NCBI GenBank assembly: GCA_004524565.1
Contig: SDNZ01000001.1
Span: 76,455-123,680, forward strand
Source: Candidatus Thorarchaeota archaeon
GTDB lineage: Archaea > Asgardarchaeota > Thorarchaeia > Thorarchaeales > Thorarchaeaceae
Direction of reading: 5' to 3'
DNA length: 47,226 nucleotides
The notes beneath the pieces were generated by a model that saw only the letters and a program-made list of their open reading frames with translations, did not search any database and was not told where the DNA came from. A program made the translations under genes and the position numbers. Positions within the stretch are counted from its first letter, which is position 1; every line of letters begins with the position of its first letter. Of the stretch, positions 27,172 to 36,737 are shown piece after piece.

Positions 27172-28566
27172 ATGACAGAGCTTTCATCTTTGATTCATAA
27201 TTCGAAGGTGAGGAATTTATTGAGTCTGGATGATTCGGGATATAGCGGATTGGTTCTGGAGAAGTTATCTCGTTCAAAAATACAGGTAGGTGATACAATT
27301 CGTATCACGAAGGATGGAGAAGAATTCACTGGAGTTCTCATGCCCCGAAGTCAGGTTGGGAGTGATGCTGCTCATATCATTATCAAACTTGATAGTGGTT
27401 ACAATATTGGACTTCGGTTGAATCAAGAATCTACCATCCGTCGAATCAAAGGTGGCACGCGAAAACGAACTACAAAGGTTGAGGATTCTATGGAGAAAAA
27501 GAACTTGCCCAGAGTTTCTATCCTGAGTACAGGGGGTACTATTGCAAGTAAAGTCGATTATCGTACAGGTGCGGTAAATCCAGCACTTTCTGCACAAGAT
27601 CTTTACGACACTGTTCCTGAACTTGAAAATTACGCTAATGTTCATGCAAAAGTGATTATGAGTGTACTATCTGAGAACATTGCACCAAGTGATTGGGGGA
27701 ACATAGCTCGTAAAGTTGCCTCTGAGATACAAGCAGGAACTGATGGAGTCGTAATTGCTCATGGTACTGACACTCTTGGATTCACTTCTGCGGCTCTATC
27801 CTTTGCACTTCAAAATATCCCCGTTCCTGTTGTTCTTGTAGGGTCTCAAAGGTCGTCTGACCGTCCATCATCAGATGCAGCAATGAATCTCATTGGTGCT
27901 GTAAACTTGGCAACAAAAGCAGACGCTGCTGAAGTTATGGTCTTAATGCATGGAGAATCTGGCGATAGTTTTCTCCATGCTCATAGAGGAACAAAAGTCC
28001 GCAAATTGCACACCAGCAGAAGAGATGCTTTTCAATCTGTTAACGAATACCCATTATTTAGGGTAGATGAAGATTCAGTAACGGAATTACACCCTCCCTT
28101 ACTACGCAGAAACCTCGAACGAAAAATCAAGTTGAAAGCCAAATTTGAAGAAAAAGTTGCCCTTTTGAAAACATTTCCGGGAATTGAAGGAACTTTGGTG
28201 GAAAATCTCATTCAAACAGATTACAAAGGAATTGTAATCGAAGGAACCGGTCTTGGACATGCTCCAGATAGTTTACAACCATCAATCAAGAAAGCTATCG
28301 ATGCAGGAGTGGTTGTTGCCATGACCAGCCAGTGCATCTTTGGAAGGACTGACATGGATGTGTATCGCTCAGGAGTGGAACTTCTTGATATTGGAGTTGT
28401 TTCTTGTGAGGATATGTTACCTGAAACAGCTCTAGTCAAGCTCATGTGGTCTTTAGCAAATAGTAAGGATATAGAGAATGCAAAAAATCTTCTTCTAACA
28501 CCTCTTGCAGGTGAAATTGATATGCGCAGCGAAGAATCTGACTATAAAATTCTAGGGGAGACCTGA
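27172..28566 (+). CDS. gatD: Glu-tRNA(Gln) amidotransferase subunit D
   Basis: Asparaginase-like motifs SILSTGGTIASKVDYRTGAV and VIAHGTDTLGFTSAALSF. Confidence 0.95.
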   Translation: MTELSSLIHNSKVRNLLSLDDSGYSGLVLEKLSRSKIQVGDTIRITKDGEEFTGVLMPRSQVGSDAAHIIIKLDSGYNIGLRLNQESTIRRIKGGTRKRTTKVEDSMEKKNLPRVSILSTGGTIASKVDYRTGAVNPALSAQDLYDTVPELENYANVHAKVIMSVLSENIAPSDWGNIARKVASEIQAGTDGVVIAHGTDTLGFTSAALSFALQNIPVPVVLVGSQRSSDRPSSDAAMNLIGAVNLATKADAAEVMVLMHGESGDSFLHAHRGTKVRKLHTSRRDAFQSVNEYPLFRVDEDSVTELHPPLLRRNLERKIKLKAKFEEKVALLKTFPGIEGTLVENLIQTDYKGIVIEGTGLGHAPDSLQPSIKKAIDAGVVVAMTSQCIFGRTDMDVYRSGVELLDIGVVSCEDMLPETALVKLMWSLANSKDIENAKNLLLTPLAGEIDMRSEESDYKILGET

Positions 28567-28567
28567 A

Positions 28568-30484
28568 TTGTCAGATACTGATAGATATTCTAAACTTGGT
28601 TTGATGGTAGGTCTCGAACTTCATCAACAACTGAATACCCAAAGGAAATTATTCTGTCATTGTCCAACAGTTATTCGTGATGAAACACCAGATGGTACAT
28701 TCATTCGAAGGCTTCGTCCTACTCAGAGCGAGATGGGTGAAATTGATCCCGCAGCTCTTTTTGAATTTCAGAAAAAGAAACGATTCTGTTACGAGTACTA
28801 CAATGATACAACTTGCTTGGTCGAAGCTGATGAAGAACCCCCACATAATTTGTGTGAAGATTCGGTTGATATCTGTCTAACAATGGCCAGATTTTTACAA
28901 TCTAATCCTGTTGATGAAATTCATCCAATGAGAAAGATTGTGATAGACGGTTCTAATACTACTGGCTTTCAACGTACTACAATCATTGCTAATGGTGGAA
29001 GAGCAATTGTTGATGGGAAGCCAATCGGCATTCAAACAATCTGTTTAGAAGAAGATGCAGCTCGAAAAATTGCTGATGATGACAACAACAACATGAGGAT
29101 ATACAGACTTGACCGTCTGGGAATCCCCTTGATTGAGGTTGCAACTAACCCAGACATTAGATCACCAGAAGAAGCACAAGAAGTCGCTCTTGCAATTGGG
29201 TTACTCCTAAGATCAACTGGAAGAGTGAAACGAGGTCAAGGAACAATTCGCCAAGATGTCAATGTATCAATCAAAGATGGTGCGATAATAGAAATCAAAG
29301 GTTTGCAGCAACTTGACATGTTAGCTAAAACAGTTGAATACGAGGCACTTAGACAAGAGAAACTCCTCGAAATCCGTGATATTTTGAGAGACCACGGAAT
29401 AACTGAAGAAAAAATCAAAAACAAAATTACTGAAGTTTCAGATGTATTCTCAAAAAGTGAGTCAAAAGTTATCAGCAAATCTCTAAAACTAGGGGGTTCA
29501 GTTTATGCCGTTAAACTCCCTGGGTTTGCAGGACTTCTTGGAATAGAAGTTCAGCCAGAGAGACGTTTTGGAACCGAGATCTCAGACTATGCAAAATTCT
29601 GGGGTGGGGTTGGAGGAATCTTTCATTCAGACGAATTACCAAAGTATGGGATATCCGATACCGATGTTTCTGAGATTCGGAAAATTTTGAAGGCTAACGA
29701 GAAAGATGCAGTGGTTCTTGTTGCATCATCTGAGAATAAATGTAGGGACGCATTGAATGCTGTACTCAATCGTGCACGTGAGGCAATTCGAGGAGTCCCT
29801 GCTGAAACTAGAACACCTCTCCCAGAAGGTACATCCAAATTTGCACGACCGCGACCGGGATCTTCACGTATGTATCCAGAAACTGATGTGAGACCTGTAA
29901 AGGTTACAGAAAGGCGTCTTGAAAGAATCAGGAAGAATATGCCTGAAACTATTGAGAAAAAGGAGAAACGTTTCATCAAAGAATACAACTTGAGCACAGA
30001 TTTAGCCTCTCAAATTACTCGCTCTATGAATCTTGGTACTTTTGAACAAATTATCAAAGAAACCAAGGTTTCTCCGACGTTAGTAGCTGCAACTCTGGAG
30101 AATACAGTCGTAAGCCTTCATAGGGACCAAATCCCCACAGAGAATCTGCAAGAATTCCACTTCATTGACATCTTCAAATTAGTCGAGAAAAATGAACTTT
30201 CCTCTCAAGCTATTCCTGATGTTCTAACGTACCTTGCCAAAAATCCAAGCCTAAGTGTCAACGAAGCATTAGCAGCTACTGGGCTCAGCATGGTAAGTAA
30301 TGAAGAAGTTGCAAAGATTGTTCGAAAAATTGTCCAAGATAGAGAGGATTTTATTCGAGAACAGGGAGTACGATCACTTGGGGGTCTTATGGGAGCAGTG
30401 ATGAAAGAACTGGGCGGAAAAGTTGATGGAAAGACTGTCAAGCAAATCCTCACAGATGAGATTAACAAACTCCTCAAAACATAG
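28568..30484 (+). CDS. gatE: Glu-tRNA(Gln) amidotransferase subunit E
   Basis: GLMVGLELHQQLNTQRKLFCHCP; inserted AspRS-like GAD domain; adjacent to gatD. Confidence 0.95.
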   Translation: MSDTDRYSKLGLMVGLELHQQLNTQRKLFCHCPTVIRDETPDGTFIRRLRPTQSEMGEIDPAALFEFQKKKRFCYEYYNDTTCLVEADEEPPHNLCEDSVDICLTMARFLQSNPVDEIHPMRKIVIDGSNTTGFQRTTIIANGGRAIVDGKPIGIQTICLEEDAARKIADDDNNNMRIYRLDRLGIPLIEVATNPDIRSPEEAQEVALAIGLLLRSTGRVKRGQGTIRQDVNVSIKDGAIIEIKGLQQLDMLAKTVEYEALRQEKLLEIRDILRDHGITEEKIKNKITEVSDVFSKSESKVISKSLKLGGSVYAVKLPGFAGLLGIEVQPERRFGTEISDYAKFWGGVGGIFHSDELPKYGISDTDVSEIRKILKANEKDAVVLVASSENKCRDALNAVLNRAREAIRGVPAETRTPLPEGTSKFARPRPGSSRMYPETDVRPVKVTERRLERIRKNMPETIEKKEKRFIKEYNLSTDLASQITRSMNLGTFEQIIKETKVSPTLVAATLENTVVSLHRDQIPTENLQEFHFIDIFKLVEKNELSSQAIPDVLTYLAKNPSLSVNEALAATGLSMVSNEEVAKIVRKIVQDREDFIREQGVRSLGGLMGAVMKELGGKVDGKTVKQILTDEINKLLKT

Positions 30485-30591
30485 ACTTCACGGTAAGGTT
30501 AATTAGAGGAATTTTGTGTGCTCCGTTGCCAGACTTCAATATGAGTAAAAACAGCCGCAGTGGCCTAGCCTGGCAGGGCGCGAGACTCATA

Positions 30592-30650
30592 ATCTTCTTG
30601 GGTTTCCCAAGACAAGATCGGGGTCATTGAGATCGCGTCTCAGATGAGGC
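30592..30650 (+). other. 59-nt anticodon-loop insertion with two hairpins (one long intron or two introns)
   Basis: Contains TCTTGGG-ttt-CCCAAGA and TGAGA-tcgcg-TCTCA. Confidence 0.75.
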
Positions 30651-30673
30651 ATCTCGAAGTCGCGGGCTCGAAC

Positions 30674-30703
30674 CTTCATCACACTTCGTGATGATGATAG
30701 CCT
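30674..30703 (+). other. Noncanonical T-loop intron, about 30 nt
   Basis: Between T-loop CTCGAAC and T-stem CCCGT; hairpin CATCAC-acttc-GTGATG. Confidence 0.8.
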
Positions 30704-30799
30704 CCCGTCTGCGGCACCACTTTTTTTCTATGCTAAATTGAAAAACTAAAATAAAAAGAAGGATTTGCCTCGAGAAAATCCCGAGGACTTTATTTTGGA

Positions 30800-31360
30800 T
30801 TAGATTTCAGCATCACAGTTTATACATGTGGTAACTCCTTGTTCATTTTTTGCTCCACAATAAGGGCAAACTACAAGGATTTTCTCGTGTTCGATAACCT
30901 TTACCTGAGTGCTACCACTGTTATCATCAACAATTCTCGTGATGAACCAGATTGCAACCACGAAGAACCCAATCACCACTAAAATGGGAAGCACCAGAGA
31001 AAGAGTTGCATCCAAACTAATTGTTATTGAGGGAGCTAAGAAAATCAACCAAAAGATTGCAAGAATTATGATTACAGCTAGACATCCTCCAGAGCTCATT
31101 GGTCTTGCTCTGTATCTTCTTGGGTATCCTACACCAATACTCACCCCACCATAAGGTCTTCTCTGGCGTGGTCGACGAATCCTATAACGTTGTCTTTGAA
31201 ATGGTTGTGGGGTAGGTTCCCGTATAGTTCTGGGTTGTGATCCCGCTTTTGAACCCAAGCCACCAACACGACTTGTTGTCCCTCGCTGTGTAGCCTTTGA
31301 GCCCAAACCACCAACATGACTTGGCGGCCTTTTTCGACGACCTCTTCTTATTCTAGCCAA
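30800..31360 (-). CDS. Zinc-ribbon membrane protein with basic N-terminal tail
   Basis: Two TM segments; C-terminal CPYCGAKNEQGVTTCINCDAEI; repeated VGGLGSKA in the N-terminus. Confidence 0.65.
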   Translation of the reverse strand: MARIRRGRRKRPPSHVGGLGSKATQRGTTSRVGGLGSKAGSQPRTIREPTPQPFQRQRYRIRRPRQRRPYGGVSIGVGYPRRYRARPMSSGGCLAVIIILAIFWLIFLAPSITISLDATLSLVLPILVVIGFFVVAIWFITRIVDDNSGSTQVKVIEHEKILVVCPYCGAKNEQGVTTCINCDAEI

Positions 31361-31480
31361 AGTAAATCACTGAAACCCGAAGTCCGAGGTGGGTCTTTTA
31401 ATTATTCTTACTCTGCAATAGGAAATTTGAATTTTCAAATCCTATGACGGAGTTATTAGGAATAATCAATACTGAATTCT

Positions 31481-31690
31481 ATGACAGAAGAGAAATGGAA
31501 GATAGTAGGTGGTAGTGTGTATAGACTCGCCGAGGTCTTTGAGGGGATGCTTGAAGCAGTAGCGCATGCAAGAGAATTGAAAGAAGAACATCATGTATTC
31601 CTTTCAAAAACAAAAAATGGTCATTGGGCTGTCTATTGGAGATCTAAAGAACCTACTATTGAATGCGAATCAAAATACTATAGTGTATAG
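31481..31690 (+). CDS. Small (69 aa) protein, paralogous to the 35763 ORF
   Basis: EKWKIVGGSVYRLAEVF...KNGHWAVYWR matches the spacing of 35763-35963. Confidence 0.7.
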   Translation: MTEEKWKIVGGSVYRLAEVFEGMLEAVAHARELKEEHHVFLSKTKNGHWAVYWRSKEPTIECESKYYSV

Positions 31691-31734
31691 AATGTTCTAT
31701 TGGTGCTTAATAGCAATGGGCCATACTTAGCTCC

Positions 31735-32046
31735 ATGATATCTGATTCACTTCATCCGGAAACAGCGAATGATGACAGCAAAGTTAGAATCGAATCCTTG
31801 GGTCGAGTTGTTAATGAACAGAATCGGGACCAATTTGAACGAATATTGCGAGAAAGAACGTGGTCCGGTGCAATTGATATTACTAACTGGACTCTTGATG
31901 CAGTGAAAGCACTTGTTATAGTCTGCGCAGACAAAAATCTATCCACCACAATAAAACATGGTTCTCGATATTTCATGCCAATACGGTTTCCAAAAAGACG
32001 GATGTTAGAATCCTTTGCTGAAGCTATTATTGAAGGGAAGTTTTGA
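31735..32046 (+). CDS. Hypothetical protein
   Basis: 103 aa ORF between the 31481 gene and pgk. Confidence 0.5.
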   Translation: MISDSLHPETANDDSKVRIESLGRVVNEQNRDQFERILRERTWSGAIDITNWTLDAVKALVIVCADKNLSTTIKHGSRYFMPIRFPKRRMLESFAEAIIEGKF

Positions 32047-32113
32047 AACTATTCTCACTTTCCAGCAAGCTCTATATTGGAGTCTTGTTCTATCCAGAAC
32101 TCGGTGAAGAGAG

Positions 32114-33319
32114 GTGCAACTCACTTTCAAAACACTTGATGATGTAGATTACATTGGAAAACGTATTCTGATTCGTGTTGACATGAACTGTTCTGTTGAC
32201 CCCAAAACAAAAACAATTACTGACAGTTCACGAATCGAAGCTATACGAAAGACGTTAGAGGAACTTTCTCAAAGCAAGGTAGTGCTTATGGCTCATCAGG
32301 GGAGTCCAGGAAGTGATGATTTCATCTCATTGGAACAGCACACAAAGATACTGAGAAAACTGGGATTTAATGCAACATTTGTTGATGACATCTTTGGTGA
32401 TAAAGCAAAGGAAGCAATAAGCAAAGTCAAGGATGGAGAGATTCTTGTTCTCCAAAATGTTCGATACTTTGAAGGCGAGCTCAAAAAAGCGCCTCCAGAG
32501 GAGGTTGCAAAAGAAGCAATTGTACAGGAACTTTATCCTCTCTTTGACCTGTTTGTCAATGATGCATTTGGAGCAGCACATCGTTCTCAAGCATCAATAG
32601 TTGGATTTACTACAGTACTTCCATCGGTCGCTGGACGGTTAGTAGAGAAAGAGATTCGCACATTGACAGAAGCTACAGATACAGAAAGACATCCTTGGAC
32701 GCTGGTTCTTGGTGGAAGTAAGGTTGAAGATAAAGTGGTGATTTTGGGCAAACTCTTAGCAACGGGTCGAGTTGATCATGCTGTATTAGGTGGACTTGTT
32801 GGAACATTATTTCTTATTGCTGATGGTAAAATCCCTGACAAATATTCCGCGCCAATCAAGGGATTTGAGAATGCAGTGAGCTCTGCACGCGAGCTAATTG
32901 TAAAATATAGCGACACCATATTACTTCCAGAAGATGCCGCAGTCGAACATGAAGGTAATAGAGTTGATTGCGAGTTTTCCGATATGAACGGCGATCCGTT
33001 TCTCGATATTGGACCTCGAACTGCAGTAAAATACGCCGAACTTATCAAAAAATCTGCTGTTGTTTTTGCTAATGGTCCGATGGGTTATTTCGAGAAGGAA
33101 GTGTTTGCTTCAGGAACTGAAGTGGCGCTCCAAGCGATTGCAGATTGCAAGGGTGTAACAGTAGTTGGAGGAGGTCATATGGGCGCTATGGCAAACAAAA
33201 TGCAACTAGAATCAGAAATTACACATATTAGTACAGGTGGAGGAGCCACTATCAATTTCCTTACAGGGAAGAAATTAGACCTTGTTCTTGCCCTTGAAGA
33301 AGCCGCAAAAAGGATGTGA
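32114..33319 (+). CDS. pgk: Phosphoglycerate kinase
   Basis: GKRILIRVDMNCSVDP, FVNDAFGAAHRSQASIVGF, LGGSKVEDK, FANGPMGYFE, STGGGATINFLTGKKL. Confidence 0.95.
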   Translation: MQLTFKTLDDVDYIGKRILIRVDMNCSVDPKTKTITDSSRIEAIRKTLEELSQSKVVLMAHQGSPGSDDFISLEQHTKILRKLGFNATFVDDIFGDKAKEAISKVKDGEILVLQNVRYFEGELKKAPPEEVAKEAIVQELYPLFDLFVNDAFGAAHRSQASIVGFTTVLPSVAGRLVEKEIRTLTEATDTERHPWTLVLGGSKVEDKVVILGKLLATGRVDHAVLGGLVGTLFLIADGKIPDKYSAPIKGFENAVSSARELIVKYSDTILLPEDAAVEHEGNRVDCEFSDMNGDPFLDIGPRTAVKYAELIKKSAVVFANGPMGYFEKEVFASGTEVALQAIADCKGVTVVGGGHMGAMANKMQLESEITHISTGGGATINFLTGKKLDLVLALEEAAKRM

Positions 33320-33325
33320 AATAAT

Positions 33326-33661
33326 TTGCAAATCCTTCAGGACATCATTATTTGGTTTAGTCAAGAACCGATAGTATGGATAACTGCAATGTACCTAGTT
33401 ATCATCAATTTTCTGGCACTTGTGACAATGTGGTGGGACAAAAGAAGAGCCATAAATGACGGGTGGAGAGTCAGTGAGGCAACCCTACTTGTCATGGGAT
33501 TCATTGGTGGAGCAATAGGTTTGATTTTTGGGATGTTTGTATTCCGTCACAAGACAAGAAAGCGGGTTTTCCAAATTATCACTATAATTGGATTGGTAGT
33601 ATCAATCATTCTCTATTGGATTGAATTCAGAGCAATATTATGGCACTTGTACTTCATATGA
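33326..33661 (+). CDS. DUF1294-like membrane protein
   Basis: TTG start; MWWDKRRAINDGWRVSEATLLVMGFIGGAIGLIFGMFVFRHKTRK. Confidence 0.75.
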   Translation: MQILQDIIIWFSQEPIVWITAMYLVIINFLALVTMWWDKRRAINDGWRVSEATLLVMGFIGGAIGLIFGMFVFRHKTRKRVFQIITIIGLVVSIILYWIEFRAILWHLYFI

Positions 33662-33682
33662 TAAATCAAATTAGAAAAAGAA

Positions 33683-33758
33683 TGGAGCCCCAGGCGCGAA
33701 TTGAACGCGCGACCTGCTGATTACAAGTCAGCCGCTATAGCCTCTAAGCCACTGGGGC
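33683..33758 (-). tRNA. tRNA-Thr (anticodon TGT), encoded CCA, no intron
   Basis: Reverse complement GCCCCAG...GCTGA-CTTGTAA-TCAGC...CTGGGGC-T-CCA. Confidence 0.93.
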
Positions 33759-33827
33759 AGTTCTAAAACTGCGTGGGAGCATTATTGTTTTAAAAGCTGC
33801 CCCTGTAGACCTAACTTTTCTTCTTTA

Positions 33828-34370
33828 TCACTTGTCATGGTACACATTATCGATAATGATTGCATACGCAAGTAACATCAATCTTGGCGCATTCGGATCA
33901 ACGACATGAATTACATAGCGGTCCTTGAAGTTGAACATAGGAGCAAATACATCTCTCCACTTGTCCCCTTTCTTGATCTCAGCATAGACCTTTTTCTTAT
34001 CCTTGGGATGTGTTATCGTAAAGTTCCACTTTGTGATACCACCTTGAGCCTTGTAAATCATATTATCCTCAGGATCATACATGTCAACTGATCCTCTTAT
34101 TGCTACCACAGGTTTCTTACCACGACCTATGAGTTCTCCATCTGGAGTTTTTACGTCATAGATAGGACGGACACCCAGTAATTTCTTGTTAATTATACAA
34201 AGCAGAGATTCATCGGGATTCATTAGTTGAATTTCAGCTCGCATCGAGATGAGTTTCCTTTTCATTATCCCGATTTTTTCACCTTGTGGATTGAAAATGT
34301 CACCACCACCAAATTTCCATGCTTTTTCATGTAGTACATAATGTTCAATTGAAGGGTCTAGTAAATCCAT
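33828..34370 (-). CDS. LURP-one-related / scramblase-like (tubby-C2-like) protein
   Basis: 180 aa; AWKFGGGDIFNPQGEKIGIMKRKLISMRAEIQLMNPDESLLCIINKKL...YDVKTPDGELIGRG is the repeated beta pattern of the family. Confidence 0.65.
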   Translation of the reverse strand: MDLLDPSIEHYVLHEKAWKFGGGDIFNPQGEKIGIMKRKLISMRAEIQLMNPDESLLCIINKKLLGVRPIYDVKTPDGELIGRGKKPVVAIRGSVDMYDPEDNMIYKAQGGITKWNFTITHPKDKKKVYAEIKKGDKWRDVFAPMFNFKDRYVIHVVDPNAPRLMLLAYAIIIDNVYHDK

Positions 34371-34650
34371 AATACTTCACCTAACAAGAATTCGTAGTAA
34401 TTTATGTTCAAATTAAGAAAACTGGGATGGAATTTTAGGGATTTTACAAGCCTTGGAAAGCAAAAATCACCTTTAGGGGTGTTAATCAAGGACATGTTTA
34501 TGAGTGATGGTGCGCAAATAGTCAGTAAGGACAGAGTCCTTTATTGATTAAACCGTATCACACGTGTGTCTTACAAACTCTAATGCTTACGAGAAAAGTA
34601 AAATAGCATACAGAAGTGCGTTAGAATGACGTAACAGTAGGTGAAAGCAA

Positions 34651-35670
34651 TTGCAATCAGATTATTCGAACTTCATGGAATCCATTGTTGATCTATTTAG
34701 ACCTATAGCTCAGTTCTTCCAAAGTCTTGGGCTTCCATTTGGTGAAATAGCATGGATCTTTATCTTCACAATTACACCACTACTGTTGATAATTATCCTA
34801 CTGGTAGTTCGTGGTCGACGCAGAGGTGGAGTTGATTTAGATGAAGGTGTTAAGAAGATAATTGCTTCAACTGGTGACGTTTCAACCGGTATGGCTGGTG
34901 TCAAGAAAGTCAAGTACATCAGAACACCTGCAGAAGCCTTGGTCTTTCTCAAGATTGAAGAAAATGCAATCCAACAAGCATTAGCTGCTGTAGACTATTA
35001 TGCACAGCAGGGTGAAATGGATGAATCACTGAAGACTAAATTCATTCAGACCTATCAAGACCGTTTGGATGCAGTTCGCAGTGCAATTGCTAAAGATGAA
35101 GAATTCAAAGAGATTGTCGACACCTCTTCCGCGGTAGACCGCGCTCGTTCTGATTATCTTCAGAAACTTGCAGCAATGTCAGGAACCGCCGTAGAAACTG
35201 ATGATGATGACAAAGCTGGCCCATCAAGTGTAGGAATGCCAGATGCAACCACTACAACTGCTCCAAGTGGAGGAGTCCCAAGTGGTGGTCCTCCCGGTGG
35301 TGGCGCACCCAGTGGTGGTCCTCCAGGCGGCGGTGCACCTAGCGGTGGTCCTCCCGGTGGTGGCGCACCCAGTGGTGGTCCTCCAGGCGGCGGTGCACCT
35401 AGCGGTGGTCCTCCAGGCGGCGGTGCACCTAGCGGTGGTCCTCCCGGTGGTGGAGCACCTAGTGGCGGAAGTCTTCCCGGTGGCGGCCCTCCAGGCGGTG
35501 GTGCACCCAGCGGTGGTCCTCCCGGTGGTGGAGCCCCAGGTGGCGGAAGTCCTCCCGGTGGTGGAGCACCTGGTGGTGAGGCACCAAAAACAACTGGTGG
35601 CAAAAGTTCACTCCAGTCCGAGATGCTTCAAGAGATGGAACGTCTTAAGGCGCTCATGGGTGGAGATTAG
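34651..35670 (+). CDS. Membrane-anchored protein with Gly/Pro-rich tandem repeats
   Basis: TTG start; one TM segment, helical region, then (GGPPGGGAPS)n. Confidence 0.75.
   Translation: MQSDYSNFMESIVDLFRPIAQFFQSLGLPFGEIAWIFIFTITPLLLIIILLVVRGRRRGGVDLDEGVKKIIASTGDVSTGMAGVKKVKYIRTPAEALVFLKIEENAIQQALAAVDYYAQQGEMDESLKTKFIQTYQDRLDAVRSAIAKDEEFKEIVDTSSAVDRARSDYLQKLAAMSGTAVETDDDDKAGPSSVGMPDATTTTAPSGGVPSGGPPGGGAPSGGPPGGGAPSGGPPGGGAPSGGPPGGGAPSGGPPGGGAPSGGPPGGGAPSGGSLPGGGPPGGGAPSGGPPGGGAPGGGSPPGGGAPGGEAPKTTGGKSSLQSEMLQEMERLKALMGGD
35263..35580 (+). repeat. In-frame ~30-bp tandem repeat encoding GGPPGGGAPS; includes a nearly identical 60-bp duplication
   Basis: 35281-35340 and 35341-35400 differ at one base. 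Confidence 0.9.
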
Positions 35671-35762
35671 TAGTATACCTGCCAATCCTGTACAATTTCA
35701 CTATCTGGAATGGAACAAGTTTCCCATTCCACTGTTATTAAGGAATCTACATACGGTATAGT

Positions 35763-35963
35763 ATGAATCCTGAAAAGTGGCTCCTGATAGATGGCAAAGT
35801 ACACAAACTTGTCGACATCTTCGACAATGAAAAAGAAGCCAATATTTTTGCTCTTGTTTTGAAAGAGAATTGTCACACAATAATTTACCAGATGAAAAAT
35901 GGAAAGTGGGGTGTTTATTGGAGACCTCGTACTGGCATTTTATGTCCGTATGGTGTTGTATAG
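35763..35963 (+). CDS. Small (66 aa) protein, paralogous to the 31481 ORF
   Basis: EKWLLIDGKVHKLVDIF...LKENCHTIIYQMKNGKWGVYWR. Confidence 0.7.
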   Translation: MNPEKWLLIDGKVHKLVDIFDNEKEANIFALVLKENCHTIIYQMKNGKWGVYWRPRTGILCPYGVV

Positions 35964-36050
35964 ATCTACAGAAAATCAAGTAGATCTCAAATCGATATCT
36001 CGAAAGCTTTTTGGCGGATTTGTTCCAGTCCTTGACTGGAGTTTATCAAG

Positions 36051-36734
36051 TTGTCTAATATCAAGTTGAATGCAGCTAAGAGTGCCATTGGATTAATTCC
36101 GGAGAAAGGACCAATAGGTCTTGGGAGTGGTTCTACTGTCGCTATCTTTGCAAAAGAGTTAGGCCGAAGAGTAGAATCTGGTAAGGCGGATGTTTCAGTT
36201 GTTCCAAGCTCCTATCAAGCATATCAACTTGCAATTGAATTTAATATTCCACTTACCAATCTTGACAAAAATCCTGAGCTTCTTCTTACTGTTGATGGTG
36301 CCGATGAAGTGGATAAGTACCTGAATCTCACAAAAGGTGGAGGTGGAGCACTCTTTCAGGAAAAAGTAGTAGCCTCAGCTTCAAAGAAGCTAGTTATTAT
36401 TGTTGATGAATCAAAACTTGTAGAGAAATTGGCATCCAGATTTCTAATACCAATAGAGGTTCTCCCTTTCTCTTTAGGAGTGGTTAAAAGAACTATCACA
36501 AAGATGGGTATTGAACCCATAGTACGCGAAGCTCAGAAGAAGATGGGTCCTATTGTAACAGACAATGGAAACTTCATTTTAGACCTGAAATTTGCCAAGC
36601 CAATTGATAATCCTGCACAAGTTGCAATTGATCTGAAAATGATACCTGGTGTTGTAGAAACAGGACTGTTTATTGGCATGACTGATGAGGTTCATGTAGG
36701 GACTGAAGAAGGTGCTTACATCTTGAAGAAATGA
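36051..36734 (+). CDS. rpiA: Ribose-5-phosphate isomerase A
   Basis: IGLGSGSTVAIFAKELG, TVDGADEVDKYLNLTKGGGGALFQEKVVASAS. Confidence 0.95.
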   Translation: MSNIKLNAAKSAIGLIPEKGPIGLGSGSTVAIFAKELGRRVESGKADVSVVPSSYQAYQLAIEFNIPLTNLDKNPELLLTVDGADEVDKYLNLTKGGGGALFQEKVVASASKKLVIIVDESKLVEKLASRFLIPIEVLPFSLGVVKRTITKMGIEPIVREAQKKMGPIVTDNGNFILDLKFAKPIDNPAQVAIDLKMIPGVVETGLFIGMTDEVHVGTEEGAYILKK

Positions 36735-36737
36735 CTA

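Larger units (their letters stand above)
30554..30719 (+). tRNA. tRNA-CAT (elongator Met or Ile2), encoded CCA, two and possibly three introns
   Basis: Acceptor GCCGCAG/CTGCGGC; stem CGAGA(30581-30585)/TCTCG(30652-30656), loop CTCATA|A; T stem GCGGG/CCCGT; ACCA to 30719. Confidence 0.85.

Noticed and set aside
27291-27309. GTGATACAATTCGTATCAC palindrome
   Set aside because: Inside the gatD coding region with a 5-bp spacer, not the 2-bp phase of the heptad array; probably chance.
35160-35603. 147-aa antisense ORF rich in GAPPPGGPPL
   Set aside because: Mirror product of the Gly/Pro tandem repeat in the 34651 gene.
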